Part shown: positions 36,791-47,712 of the stretch, in pieces
How positions within the stretch are numbered: the stretch's first letter is position 1
Layout of the letters: every line of letters starts with the position of its first letter
NCBI RefSeq assembly: GCF_024753135.1
Contig: NZ_JANUGP010000004.1
Location: 283,269 to 347,268, forward strand
DNA: 64,000 bases
Direction of reading: 5' to 3'
Source: Streptomyces pyxinicus
GTDB lineage: Bacteria > Actinomycetota > Actinomycetes > Streptomycetales > Streptomycetaceae
Notes under the pieces: generated by a model
Told to the model about the DNA's origin: nothing
The model's input: the letters and a program-made list of their open reading frames with translations, nothing else
Databases searched by the model: none
Made by a program: the position numbers and the translations under genes

Positions 36791-37897
36791 TCACTTCAGG
36801 CCGATGGACGCGCAGGCCGCCTTGTACTTGGCCGTGCAGATGTCGTCGGCCTTGTAGATGCCGTCGGAGATCACGGTGTCCTTGATGCTGTCCCGGGTGA
36901 GCGCGCTCACCTGGACCAGCTTGGACGGGATGTCCTTGGTGGTGGGGCTGTCGACCTTGTCCTGGGTGAGGGCGTCGAACTGGATGTCCTTGCCCTGCAG
37001 CTTGGTGACGGCCATCTGCGCCGCGGCCTCGGCCTCGTCCGGGTAGGGCTTGTAGACGCTCATGTACTGGTCGCCGGCCACCACCCGCTGCACCGCGTCC
37101 AGTTCGGCGTCCTGGCCGGTGACGGGCGGCAGGTCGGTGACGCCGGCCGCCTTGAGGGCCTTGATGACGCCGCCCGCCATGCCGTCGTTGGCCGCGTAGA
37201 CGCCGGCGATGTTGCCCTTGCCGATCCGCGCGATGGCCTCGGCCATGTTGGCCTCGGCGTTCTCCGGCTTCCAGTCCTTGGTGTCGTAGGACGCCGCGAT
37301 GTCCACCTTGCCGTTCAGCTCGGACAGCGCGCCCTGCTTGAACTGCTTGGCGTTCGGGTCGGTGGGCGAGCCGTTCATCATGACGACCTTGTCGGAGGTG
37401 CTGACGCCCGAGCCCAGGGCCGCCAGCAGGGAGCGGGCCTGCACCTCGCCGACCAGTTCGTTGTCGAAGGAGACGTAGGCGTCGATCGGGCCCTCGGCGA
37501 GCCGGTCGTAGGCGATGACCGGGATGCCCGCGTCCTTGGCCTTCTTCACCCCGGCGGCGACGGCGTGCGCGTCGACCGCGTCGAGCAGGATGACGTCCAC
37601 CTTGTCGTCGACCATGGCCTGGAGCTGCTGGGCCTGCCGGTCGGCGTTCGCGTCGGCGTTGGCGTACTTCACCTTGCCCTGCTTGCCGGTGAGTTCGGCC
37701 ACCTTGTCCCGGATGATGGGATAGTCGAACTTGTCGTAGCGGGTGTTGGCCTTCTCCGGCAGCAGCAGGCCCACCGTGATGTCGTCGCCCTTGGTCGGAC
37801 TCGCGCTCGCGCCGTCCCCTGTCGCGTTCAGCACGCCGCAGCCGGCGAGCGAGAGGGTCATCGTGGACGCGGCCACGGATAGGGCGATACGACGCAT
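36791..37897 (-). CDS. Periplasmic-binding-protein-like sugar-binding lipoprotein
   Basis: A 368-residue solute-binding lipoprotein of the ribose/xylose (type 1) class. MRRIALSVAASTMTLSLAGCG has a lipobox (LAGC). The mature protein has the family pattern VGLLLPEKANTRYDKFDYPIIRDKV, VDVILLDAVDAHAVAAGVKKAKDAGIPVIAYDR, VSFDNELVGEVQA, VYAANDGMAGGVIKAL and VTGQDAELDAVQRVVAGDQYMSVYK, resembling XylF. No permease or ATPase gene is adjacent, so it is an orphan that must share a transporter or act as a sensor. It lies between the regulator cluster and the dnaK operon. Confidence 0.9.
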   Translation of the reverse strand: MRRIALSVAASTMTLSLAGCGVLNATGDGASASPTKGDDITVGLLLPEKANTRYDKFDYPIIRDKVAELTGKQGKVKYANADANADRQAQQLQAMVDDKVDVILLDAVDAHAVAAGVKKAKDAGIPVIAYDRLAEGPIDAYVSFDNELVGEVQARSLLAALGSGVSTSDKVVMMNGSPTDPNAKQFKQGALSELNGKVDIAASYDTKDWKPENAEANMAEAIARIGKGNIAGVYAANDGMAGGVIKALKAAGVTDLPPVTGQDAELDAVQRVVAGDQYMSVYKPYPDEAEAAAQMAVTKLQGKDIQFDALTQDKVDSPTTKDIPSKLVQVSALTRDSIKDTVISDGIYKADDICTAKYKAACASIGLK

Positions 37898-38332
37898 TCG
37901 GGGGCTCACTTCAGGTGCGTTCCGGACGTGGGTGCTGCTATACGACCCAGGTGTCTGAAAAGACAACGCGGAGCCCGTACCCGGCGTCAAGCGGAATCAC
38001 TTAACGAGTCCGCAACACCACGCTCGGCCGTCCCTGTGAAGACTTCGCGGAACCTCCTTCATCACCCCTTTACGGACCCCCCATACAAAGGGAGTTCACG
38101 ATTCGGCAAAGAACGGGGCAACCTGGCGCGCAACCTGCACACCCCGCTCGCCTAGGGGCACCGACCGGACCTCGAATCGATCAGAGGAGCGAATGAACTC
38201 GGCCAACGAAGCCGGCATACGCGGTGAGCGGGGCCGGGGGCCGGGCACGGCGAAGGGCCCGCGGGCGCTGTCGCCCACGGGCCCTCGGCCTCGTTCGTTC
38301 CGCTCGGCGGACGGGCCCTGCGCGGCGCGGGC
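37898..38332. other. 435-bp gene-free region holding the hspR terminator
   Basis: It contains the upstream region of the sugar-binding lipoprotein gene and, at 38255-38284, a hairpin GGGCCCGCGGGCG / CGCCCACGGGCCC (one G-T pair, CTGT loop) that terminates the dnaK-grpE-dnaJ-hspR transcript. Small frames inside show no coding bias. I see no gene. Confidence 0.7.
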
Positions 38333-38788
38333 TCAGTCCTTCTGCTGCTGCCGCTTGGGGCGCCACACCACCAGCGCGCTGGTCTGCTGGACCTCCTGGT
38401 ACGGCACCAGGTCGCGGCGGTAGGAAGCGTGTACGGCGGCCTCGCGCTGCCGCATCGCCGCCGCGGCGCCGTCCAGGGCCGCCTCCATCTCCGCGAGGCG
38501 GGACTGGAGGGCGACGACCTGGTTCTCCAGTTCGATGATCCGCTTGATGCCGGCCAGGTTGATGCCCTCGTCCTGCGACAACTGCTGCACCTGGCGGAGC
38601 AGTTCGATGTCACGGGCCGAGTAGCGGCGGCCCCGGCCGGCGGTGCGGTCCGGGGACACCAGGCCCAGGCGGTCGTACTGGCGCAGCGTCTGCGGGTGGA
38701 GTCCGGACAGCTGGGCCGCCACCGAGATGACGTAGACCGGGGTCTCCTCGGTCAGTTCATACGGATTACGTCGACGGCCGTCCATCAC
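38333..38788 (-). CDS. hspR: MerR-type heat-shock repressor HspR
   Basis: A 151-residue repressor of the dnaK operon and clpB. The MerR winged helix (YVISVAAQLSGLHPQTLRQYDRLGLVSP, RRYSARDIELLRQVQQLSQDEGINLAGIK) is followed by a coiled coil and a C-terminal tail with YRRDLVPYQEV. It recognises HAIR sites, three of which are in this window (clpB and dnaK upstream regions). It is the last gene of the operon, starting 2 bp after the dnaJ stop. GTG 38788 fits the AGGGAG spacing; ATG 38785 is one codon later. DnaK acts as its co-repressor in Streptomyces. Confidence 0.97.
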   Translation of the reverse strand: MMDGRRRNPYELTEETPVYVISVAAQLSGLHPQTLRQYDRLGLVSPDRTAGRGRRYSARDIELLRQVQQLSQDEGINLAGIKRIIELENQVVALQSRLAEMEAALDGAAAAMRQREAAVHASYRRDLVPYQEVQQTSALVVWRPKRQQQKD

Positions 38789-38790
38789 TC

Positions 38791-39975
38791 TCAGGCTCCC
38801 TTCGCGGCCTCGAACAGCTCGGCCCGCGGATCCTCGTCCACGGTCGCCTCGCGATACGCCTCCAGCGCCTCACGAGCCTTCCCCGACAGGTCCTGGGGGA
38901 CACTCACCTCGACGGTGACCAACAGGTCGCCGCGGGTGCCGTCCTTGCGGACCGCGCCCTTGCCCCGCGCCCGCATCGTACGGCCGTTCGGCGTGCCGGG
39001 GGGCAGTTTCAGGGTGACGGCGGGGCCGCCCAGGGTCGGCACCCGGACCTCGCCGCCGAGCGCGGCCTCGGTGTACGTCACCGGCACGGTGACGGTCAGG
39101 TTGTCGCCCTTGCGCCCGAACACCGGGTGCTCGCCGACGTGCACGACCACGTACAGGTCGCCCGCCGGTCCGCCCCTCTCGCCGGGCGCGCCCTTGCCGC
39201 GCAGCCGGATGCGCTGCCCGTCGGTGACGCCCGCCGGGATGCGCACCTGCATCGTCCGCGAGGACTTGGCGCGCCCACTGCCGTTGCACTCCATGCAGGG
39301 GTGCTCGGCGATCAGGCCGCGGCCCTTGCAGTCGGGGCACGGGTCGGTCAGCGAGAAGCCGCCGCCCGAGCCCCGGGCGACCTGCCCGGTACCGACGCAG
39401 GTCGGGCACACGCGCGGTGTGCCGTTCTTGTCGCCGGTGCCCGAACAGGCCTTGCAGGGCTGCTGGGACGTCATCCTGAGCGGGACCGTCGCCCCCTCGA
39501 TCGCCTCGGTGAAGCTGAGGGTGACCTCGGTGTCGACGTCCTGCCCGCGCCGCGGCTGCGTCCGGGTGGTGCCCCCGGCGGCGCCGCCGCGGTTGAACAG
39601 GCCCCCGAAGACATCGCCTATGCCGCCGCCGAAGCCGCCGCTCTGGGCGCCTCCGCCGCCGCCTCCTCCGAAGAGGTCGCCCAGGTCGAAGTTGAAGGAG
39701 CCGCCGGCGGCACCCGGCCCGGGACGGAAACCGCCGTTCCCGAACAGGGCGCGCGCCTCGTCGTACTCCTTGCGCTTCTTGGGGTCGCCGAGGATGTCGT
39801 TGGCCTCGGAGATCTCCTTGAAGCGCTCCTCCGCCTTGGTGTTGCCCTTGTTCGCGTCCGGGTGGAACTCGCGGGCGAGCTTCCGGTACGCCTTCTTGAT
39901 CTCGGCCTCGGTGGCGTCCTTGGGGACGCCGAGGACCTTGTAGTAGTCCTTCTCGATGAAGTCCTTGGTGCTCAT
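38791..39975 (-). CDS. dnaJ: Chaperone DnaJ (DnaJ1, heat-shock operon)
   Basis: A 394-residue type A J-protein. J domain with EKDYYKVLGVPKDATEAEIKKAYRKLA and the HPD motif (REFHPDANK), a long Gly/Phe-rich region, four CxxCxGxG zinc-finger repeats (CKACSGTG, CPTCVGTG, CPDCKGRG, CMECNGSG) and the two beta-barrel C-terminal domains. It stimulates the DnaK ATPase and delivers substrates. Gene order dnaK-grpE-dnaJ-hspR is the standard actinobacterial one; 39 bp separate it from grpE and 2 bp from hspR. Confidence 0.98.
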   Translation of the reverse strand: MSTKDFIEKDYYKVLGVPKDATEAEIKKAYRKLAREFHPDANKGNTKAEERFKEISEANDILGDPKKRKEYDEARALFGNGGFRPGPGAAGGSFNFDLGDLFGGGGGGGAQSGGFGGGIGDVFGGLFNRGGAAGGTTRTQPRRGQDVDTEVTLSFTEAIEGATVPLRMTSQQPCKACSGTGDKNGTPRVCPTCVGTGQVARGSGGGFSLTDPCPDCKGRGLIAEHPCMECNGSGRAKSSRTMQVRIPAGVTDGQRIRLRGKGAPGERGGPAGDLYVVVHVGEHPVFGRKGDNLTVTVPVTYTEAALGGEVRVPTLGGPAVTLKLPPGTPNGRTMRARGKGAVRKDGTRGDLLVTVEVSVPQDLSGKAREALEAYREATVDEDPRAELFEAAKGA

Positions 39976-40014
39976 CCCCGACGTCCCTCCTCCCGTGCGT
40001 CCTCCGTGACCACG

Positions 40015-42587
<2,573 letters not shown>

Positions 42588-42595
42588 TCAACAGA

Positions 42596-42616
42596 CCTGA
42601 GCCAACAGGACTCAAG
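42596..42616 (-). promoter_or_regulatory. HAIR operator 2 upstream of dnaK
   Basis: CCTGAGC, seven bases, ACTCAAG; the right half-site is perfect and the left has two changes. It is 52 bp from operator 1 and ends 3 bp before the stop of the neighbouring membrane transferase gene, so the whole dnaK control region is squeezed into 94 bp. Confidence 0.8.
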
Positions 42617-42618
42617 TC

Positions 42619-43638
42619 TTATCCGTTCCTTACACGCAATGAGCCTGTGACCTGCGTGGATGCCGGCCGCCGCGCGGTCCGGACCGGAATCCGGAAGAGC
42701 GCGAGGACGACGAAAAGCGCCCCGCCCGCCACCCAGAGCGCTGCCGAGCCGCCCGTCCAGCCGGTGTGCACGAGCACCCCCACGAGCACCGCCGAGAAGG
42801 CCCCGGCGCCGAGCAGCACCACGGACGCCTGGGGGGTCAGCCCGAGGCCCCGCAGCCGGTGCCCGAGATGGTCAGGGCCGCGCCTGAGCAGCGGGCGCCG
42901 GGCCACCACCCGGGCGAGCACCACGAGCACCGTGTCGGCGGCGGCGACCGCGCCCAGGCAGAACACCACCGCCGCGCTCGGTCCGATCGCGTACCCCGCG
43001 CGCGTGAAGACAACCGACGAGGCGAGCAGGAATCCGGTGAACAGCGATCCGCAGGCGCCCATGCCCACGCGCGCGGGATGCCAGTTGTGCATCAGGAAGC
43101 CGGTGAGGGCGGCGGCGAACACGCTCAGCAGCACGGCGAGCCCGTCCATCACCTCCGCCGCGGCACAGGCCGCCGCCCCGAACGCGGTCACCACCCCGAC
43201 CGTCCCGGCCAGCCCGTCGGCATGGTCCAGCCCCTTGAAGGCCAGCGCGGCGAGCACGATCCAGCCCACCGCCAGCAGCCCGCCCGGCACCCCCGTAGCG
43301 TCGTACGGCACCACGCAGGCCGCCGCCACCGCCGTACCGGCGACCAGCACCCGCGCGCGCAGCCGCCACACGTCGGCGACCAGCCCCAGCGCGGCGACCC
43401 CGGCGGCGGCGACCAGCAGCCGCCCCACTCCCTGCCCCAGGGGGGCGACCCGGGTCCATTCGCCCACCCAGGCGACCAGACAGGTGACGATCACGACGGC
43501 GAGGCCGCCGAGCGCCGGCAACGGCCGCTGCCGGCGCCGGTCGAGGATGCCCAGCCGCAGCGCGGGCACCCTGAGCAGCGCCGCGAGGACGGCGGCGAGG
43601 AGCAGGGCGGCGGTGGCGGCTGCGATCCCGTAGAGCAC
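42619..43638 (-). CDS. MraY/WecA-family phosphoglycosyltransferase-like membrane protein
   Basis: A 339-residue protein with about ten transmembrane helices, of the family that transfers a sugar-1-phosphate to undecaprenyl phosphate. The catalytic loop FKGLDHADGLAGTVGVVTAFG and the later acidic/His loop (GPDHLGHRLRGLGLTP) are recognisable, and the early ALGGLAVVIV corresponds to the conserved PTxGG region (here RPLPALGG). I chose the GTG at 43638: the frame extends to 43683, but that stretch is low in GC and contains a TTA codon, unlike coding sequence here. The sugar is unknown. Confidence 0.8.
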   Translation of the reverse strand: MLYGIAAATAALLLAAVLAALLRVPALRLGILDRRRQRPLPALGGLAVVIVTCLVAWVGEWTRVAPLGQGVGRLLVAAAGVAALGLVADVWRLRARVLVAGTAVAAACVVPYDATGVPGGLLAVGWIVLAALAFKGLDHADGLAGTVGVVTAFGAAACAAAEVMDGLAVLLSVFAAALTGFLMHNWHPARVGMGACGSLFTGFLLASSVVFTRAGYAIGPSAAVVFCLGAVAAADTVLVVLARVVARRPLLRRGPDHLGHRLRGLGLTPQASVVLLGAGAFSAVLVGVLVHTGWTGGSAALWVAGGALFVVLALFRIPVRTARRPASTQVTGSLRVRNG

Positions 43639-43852
43639 GGCTCTAAGGTAGGGGCTTATGTAGCAAATCGGGATGAATAACACGATCGGATTGCCTGAGG
43701 AGGCGCGTCGGGAGTAGTGGCGGCAGTGGCGGGACGAGGAACGCCGGCCGGATCACGGACGACGGGGAAGGCGTGCCTCAGCGACCCATATCACCCCGCG
43801 TCCGGCTGCATCCCGACGGAAGATGGGGGTAGTCTCAGACGGACTGCATAAG

Positions 43853-43866
43853 TTACCGCTTAGTAA
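43853..43866. promoter_or_regulatory. Palindromic TTAC-N6-GTAA element upstream of the EtfD-like gene
   Basis: TTACCGCTTAGTAA lies 39 bp before the start of the Fe-S oxidoreductase gene, in a low-GC patch. It resembles operators of TetR-type regulators of fatty-acid oxidation in actinobacteria, as I remember them. This is an inference from motif shape only. Confidence 0.35.
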
Positions 43867-43905
43867 TATCGCTCGGTTCACATCGAGGCCGCCCCAGGAG
43901 CGTCA

Positions 43906-46173
43906 ATGCAACTCGCCGCGATCATCGTGTCGCTGGTCCTGATCGTGGTCGGCGTGGCACTGTTCGGCCGCGCCGTCCTTGAGCTGTACAAGTTCATGCG
44001 GCTGGGCCAGCCGGTGCCGGCCGGGACCCGCACCGACAACCCGTACCAGCGCACCGTCACCGTGGTGCGCGAGTTCCTGGGCCACACCCGGATGAACCGC
44101 TGGGGAGTCGTCGGCGTCGCGCACTGGTTCGTGGCGGTCGGCTTCTTCTCGCTGCTGCTGACGATCGTCAACGCCATCGGCCAGCTCTTCCAGGCCGACT
44201 GGATCCTGCCGGTCATCGGCGACTGGGCGCCGTACAACATGTTCGTCGAGTTCATCGGCACCATGACGGTCCTGGGCATCCTCGTCCTGATCGGCATCCG
44301 CCAGCTGAGCAAGCCCGGCAAGGCGGGCCGCAAGTCCCGCTTCGCCGGCTCCAACTTCGGCCAGGCGTACTTCGTCGAGACCGTCATCCTCATCGTCGGC
44401 GTCTGCATCTTCACGCTGCACGCCCTGGAGGGCGCCCAGCACCACGTCGACGGCTACGAGGCCTCCTTCTTCATCTCGTACCCGGTGGTGAAGTGGTTCG
44501 GCGGCATGGACGTCTCCACGCTCCAGAACCTCACCTACTTCTTCGCCGGCCTGAAGATCGCGACCTCCTTCATCTGGATGATCGTGGTGGCGCTGAAGAC
44601 GGACATGGGTGTCGCCTGGCACCGGTTCCTGGCCTTCCCGAACATCTGGTTCAAGCGCGACGCCGCCGGCGGGACCGCGCTGGGCGGGCTGCTGCCGATG
44701 ACGTCGGGCGGCAAGGCGATCGACTTCACCGACCCCGGCGAGGACGACGTCTTCGGTGTCTCGCAGGTCGAGCAGTTCTCCTGGAAGGGCCTGCTGGACT
44801 TTTCCACCTGCACCGAGTGCGGACGCTGCCAGTCGCAGTGCCCGGCCTGGAACACCGGCAAGCCGCTGTCGCCGAAGCTGCTGATCATGTCCCTGCGCGA
44901 CCACGCCCACGCCAAGGCGCCGTACCTGCTGGCCGGCGGCGGCAAGACCATGGAGGGCGAGGAGAAGGGGTCCGAGGAGGCCCTGAAGACCGTCCCGGCC
45001 GCCGCCCTCGCCGAGGCCGAACGCCCGTTGATCGGCACCGCCGAGGAGAACGGCGTCATCGACCCGGACGTGCTGTGGTCCTGCACCACCTGCGGCGCCT
45101 GCGTCGAGCAGTGCCCGGTCGACATCGAGCACGTCGACCACATCGTCGACATGCGCCGCTACCAGGTCATGATCGAGTCGGCGTTCCCCTCCGAGGCCGG
45201 CACGATGCTGAAGAACCTGGAGAAGAAGGGCAATCCCTGGGGCCTGGCCAAGAAGCAGCGCCTGGAGTGGACGAAGGAGGTCGACTTCGAGGTCCCCGTC
45301 GTCGGCAGGGACATCGAGGACCTCACCGAGGTCGAATACCTCTACTGGGTGGGCTGCGCCGGCGCCCTGGAGGACCGCGCGAAGAAGACCACCAAGGCCT
45401 TCGCGGAACTCCTCCACATCGCCGGCGTCACGTTCGCCATCATGGGCGGCGACGAGAAGTGCACCGGCGACTCCGCCCGCCGCCTGGGCAACGAACCGCT
45501 CTTCCAGGAACTCGGCATGGAGAACGTCGCCGCGCTGAACATGGCCTTCGGCGAGGATGACGAGGACGAGAGCACGAAGAAGCCGAAGTCGGCCAAGAAG
45601 ATCGTCGCGACCTGCCCGCACTGCCTGAACACCCTCGGCAACGAGTACCCCCAGCTCGGCGGCGACTACGAGGTCATCCACCACACCCAGCTGCTCCAGC
45701 ACCTGGTCGACGCGGGCAAGCTGGTCCCCGTCACCCCGGTCGAGGGCATCATCACCTACCACGACCCCTGCTACCTGGGCCGCCACAACAAGATCTACAC
45801 GCCCCCGCGCGAGATCATCGGCAAGGTCCCGGGCCTCAGGAACGAGGAGATGCACCGCCACAAGGAACGCGGCTTCTGCTGCGGCGCCGGCGGCGCCCGG
45901 ATGTGGATGGAAGAGCGCATCGGCAAGCGCATCAACAACGAGCGCGTCGACGAGGCCCTCTCCCTCAACCCCGACATCGTCTCCACCGCCTGCCCGTTCT
46001 GCCTCGTCATGCTCACCGACTCCGTCAACGGCAAGAAAAACGACGGTCAGGCCAAGGAATCCATCCAGGTCGTGGACGTCGCCCAGCTCCTGCTGGACTC
46101 GGTGAAGACCCCGCTCGACCCGGCCGGCGAGACCGAGCCGGAGACCGAGCCGGAGCCGGAACCGGTGAAGTAA
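43906..46173 (+). CDS. etfD: Membrane-bound Fe-S oxidoreductase, EtfD-like (HdrD/CCG family)
   Basis: A 755-residue protein. Residues 1-250 contain about five or six transmembrane helices with conserved histidines, as in NarI-like heme b domains. Two ferredoxin-type clusters follow (CTECGRCQSQCP from residue 302, CTTCGACVEQCP from 393), then two CCG-type domains (CTGDSARR and CPHCLNT; CCGAGGARMWMEER from 658 and CPFCLVM). The layout matches mycobacterial EtfD (Rv0338c type), which passes electrons from the electron-transfer flavoprotein of acyl-CoA dehydrogenases to menaquinone. The acidic Pro/Glu tail is a species-specific addition. A perfect terminator follows. Confidence 0.9.
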   Translation: MQLAAIIVSLVLIVVGVALFGRAVLELYKFMRLGQPVPAGTRTDNPYQRTVTVVREFLGHTRMNRWGVVGVAHWFVAVGFFSLLLTIVNAIGQLFQADWILPVIGDWAPYNMFVEFIGTMTVLGILVLIGIRQLSKPGKAGRKSRFAGSNFGQAYFVETVILIVGVCIFTLHALEGAQHHVDGYEASFFISYPVVKWFGGMDVSTLQNLTYFFAGLKIATSFIWMIVVALKTDMGVAWHRFLAFPNIWFKRDAAGGTALGGLLPMTSGGKAIDFTDPGEDDVFGVSQVEQFSWKGLLDFSTCTECGRCQSQCPAWNTGKPLSPKLLIMSLRDHAHAKAPYLLAGGGKTMEGEEKGSEEALKTVPAAALAEAERPLIGTAEENGVIDPDVLWSCTTCGACVEQCPVDIEHVDHIVDMRRYQVMIESAFPSEAGTMLKNLEKKGNPWGLAKKQRLEWTKEVDFEVPVVGRDIEDLTEVEYLYWVGCAGALEDRAKKTTKAFAELLHIAGVTFAIMGGDEKCTGDSARRLGNEPLFQELGMENVAALNMAFGEDDEDESTKKPKSAKKIVATCPHCLNTLGNEYPQLGGDYEVIHHTQLLQHLVDAGKLVPVTPVEGIITYHDPCYLGRHNKIYTPPREIIGKVPGLRNEEMHRHKERGFCCGAGGARMWMEERIGKRINNERVDEALSLNPDIVSTACPFCLVMLTDSVNGKKNDGQAKESIQVVDVAQLLLDSVKTPLDPAGETEPETEPEPEPVK

Positions 46174-46192
46174 CCGCCGCTCCCCGCTCTTC

Positions 46193-46225
46193 GGCGCCCC
46201 CTGCCCCGCACAGGCAGGGGGCGCC
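46193..46225 (+). terminator. Hairpin terminator after the EtfD-like gene
   Basis: A 13-bp perfect stem (GGCGCCCCCTGCC / GGCAGGGGGCGCC) around a 7-nt loop, 20 bp after the stop codon. Confidence 0.85.
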
Positions 46226-46251
46226 GTCGTACGTGCGGGTTCCGACGCGCG

Positions 46252-46278
46252 TGTCACACGGGGGCCGGCCGCCTCGTC
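46252..46278 (+). promoter_or_regulatory. ECF41-type promoter upstream of doxX-sigma operon
   Basis: TGTCACA, exactly 16 bases, CGTC: the -35/-10 pattern I recall for promoters recognised by ECF41 sigma factors. It lies about 40 bp before the DoxX gene, which is followed by an ECF41 sigma gene, so the sigma factor probably activates its own operon. Confidence 0.75.
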
Positions 46279-46319
46279 CCATGGGCACAGGCACTCGTCC
46301 TCAGGGAGTGGAGCGGAAC

Positions 46320-46703
46320 ATGAACCTGGCGCTGTGGATCGCCACCGGGCTGCTGGCGGCGGTCGCCCTCACCGGTGGGGTCAGCAAGACGTTCGTACCC
46401 AAGGAGCGGCTGGCCGCGGTGCACGGCGGCGGCTGGACCGCGAACGTCGGCGCCGGCTTCGTGAAGTCGCTCGGCGTGCTCGAACTGCTCGCCGCGGCCG
46501 GCCTCGTCCTCACCGCCGCGCTCGGCATCGCGGCCTTTCTGGTGCCGGTGACCGCGATCTGCTGGACCCTCCTGATGGCCGGTGCGATGATCACGCACGG
46601 CCGCCGCGGCGAGCGGGGCCTCGTGCTGCTGAACCTGGCCTACCTGGCACTCGCGGCGTTCATCGCCTGGGGACGCCTCGGCCCCGCGCCCTTCGCCGCC
46701 TGA
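46320..46703 (+). CDS. DoxX-family small membrane protein
   Basis: A 127-residue protein with four hydrophobic helices. The first (LALWIATGLLAAVALTGGVSK) and the following FVPKERL and ELLAAAGLVL segments fit DoxX-like proteins, whose members are linked to thiol or oxidative stress. ATG 46320 has GGGAGTGGAG upstream. It lies 49 bp before the ECF41 sigma gene and directly behind an ECF41-type promoter, so it is the likely target of that sigma factor. The DoxX-like position replaces the carboxymuconolactone decarboxylase or oxidoreductase genes more often linked to ECF41 factors. Confidence 0.85.
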   Translation: MNLALWIATGLLAAVALTGGVSKTFVPKERLAAVHGGGWTANVGAGFVKSLGVLELLAAAGLVLTAALGIAAFLVPVTAICWTLLMAGAMITHGRRGERGLVLLNLAYLALAAFIAWGRLGPAPFAA

Positions 46704-46752
46704 CGGCACCGCACGCAGCCGTACCCAGCCACCTCACGCGGGGGGAGCCGCC

Positions 46753-47670
46753 ATGAACCGGACAGAGGAGTTCCAGGAACTGCGACCGCTGCTGTTCTCC
46801 CTCGCCTACCGGATCCTCGGCGAGGTGGGCGAGGCCGAGGACACGGTCCAGGAGACCTGGCTGCGCTACGCCGCCGCCACGACGGAGCCCCGGTCGGTCA
46901 AGGCGTTCCTCTCCACCACGGTGACCCGGCTCGCGATCGACGTGCTGCGCTCGGCCCGCGTGCGGCGCGAGCGGTACGCCGGGCCCTGGCTGCCCGAACC
47001 GCTGCTCGCCGACCCCTACGAGGACCCGGCGCGCGCCGCCGAACTGGCCGACTCGGTGTCGATGGCCGCCCTGCTGCTGCTCGAACGGCTCAGCCCGCTG
47101 GAGCGCGCGGTGTTCGTGCTGCGCGAGGTGTTCGACTTCGGCTTCCCCGAGGTCGCGGAGGCGGTGAGCCGCTCGGAGCCGGCCTGCCGCCAGCTCGCGC
47201 TGCGCGCCCGGCGCCACATGTCCGAGGGCCGGCCCCGCTTCGCGGCGGACCGCCGAGAGCGCGAGGAACTGTCGTCCCGCTTCTTCGACGCCCTGCGCGA
47301 GGGCGACGTGGCCGCCCTCCAGGGCCTGCTCGCCGCCGACGTGTCGATGGTCGGGGACGGCGGCGGCAAGGCACCGCGGCTGGCGCGGGCCGTCGCCGGG
47401 GCCAAACACGTGGCCCGGCTGCTCGACCTCGCGTTCTCCCGGACGGCCCGGCTCGGCGTGACCTGGGAGCCGCGGGAGGTCAACGGCGCGCCGGGGGCGA
47501 TCGTCCGGGACCGGGACGGCAGGGTGCTCAAAGCCCTGGCGCTCGACGTGCTGGACGGCCGGATCCAGGCCGTCCGCCTGGTCGTCAACCCCGACAAGCT
47601 CCGGCACCTGGGCCCGGTGGGGGACGCCTGGGCGATCGACCGCGAGGCCCGGCGCCGCCCCCGGGAGTGA
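46753..47670 (+). CDS. sigJ: ECF41-type RNA polymerase sigma factor with SnoaL-like tail (SigJ-like)
   Basis: A 305-residue sigma factor. Region sigma2 (LLFSLAYRILGEVGEAEDTVQETWLRY) and sigma4 (LSPLERAVFVLREVFDFGFPEVAEAV, SRSEPACRQLALRARRHM) are followed by a fused C-terminal SnoaL-like domain of about 110 residues. ECF41 hallmarks are present: WLPEPLL in the linker, DGGGK, and NPDKL near the C terminus. In this group the C-terminal domain replaces an anti-sigma factor and tunes activity. The upstream DoxX gene and TGTCACA-N16-CGTC promoter suggest an autoregulated stress operon. Confidence 0.93.
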   Translation: MNRTEEFQELRPLLFSLAYRILGEVGEAEDTVQETWLRYAAATTEPRSVKAFLSTTVTRLAIDVLRSARVRRERYAGPWLPEPLLADPYEDPARAAELADSVSMAALLLLERLSPLERAVFVLREVFDFGFPEVAEAVSRSEPACRQLALRARRHMSEGRPRFAADRREREELSSRFFDALREGDVAALQGLLAADVSMVGDGGGKAPRLARAVAGAKHVARLLDLAFSRTARLGVTWEPREVNGAPGAIVRDRDGRVLKALALDVLDGRIQAVRLVVNPDKLRHLGPVGDAWAIDREARRRPRE

Positions 47671-47712
47671 CGGACGGGCCGGGGCCGTTCCCCCGTCCCG
47701 CCGGCTCGTCGC

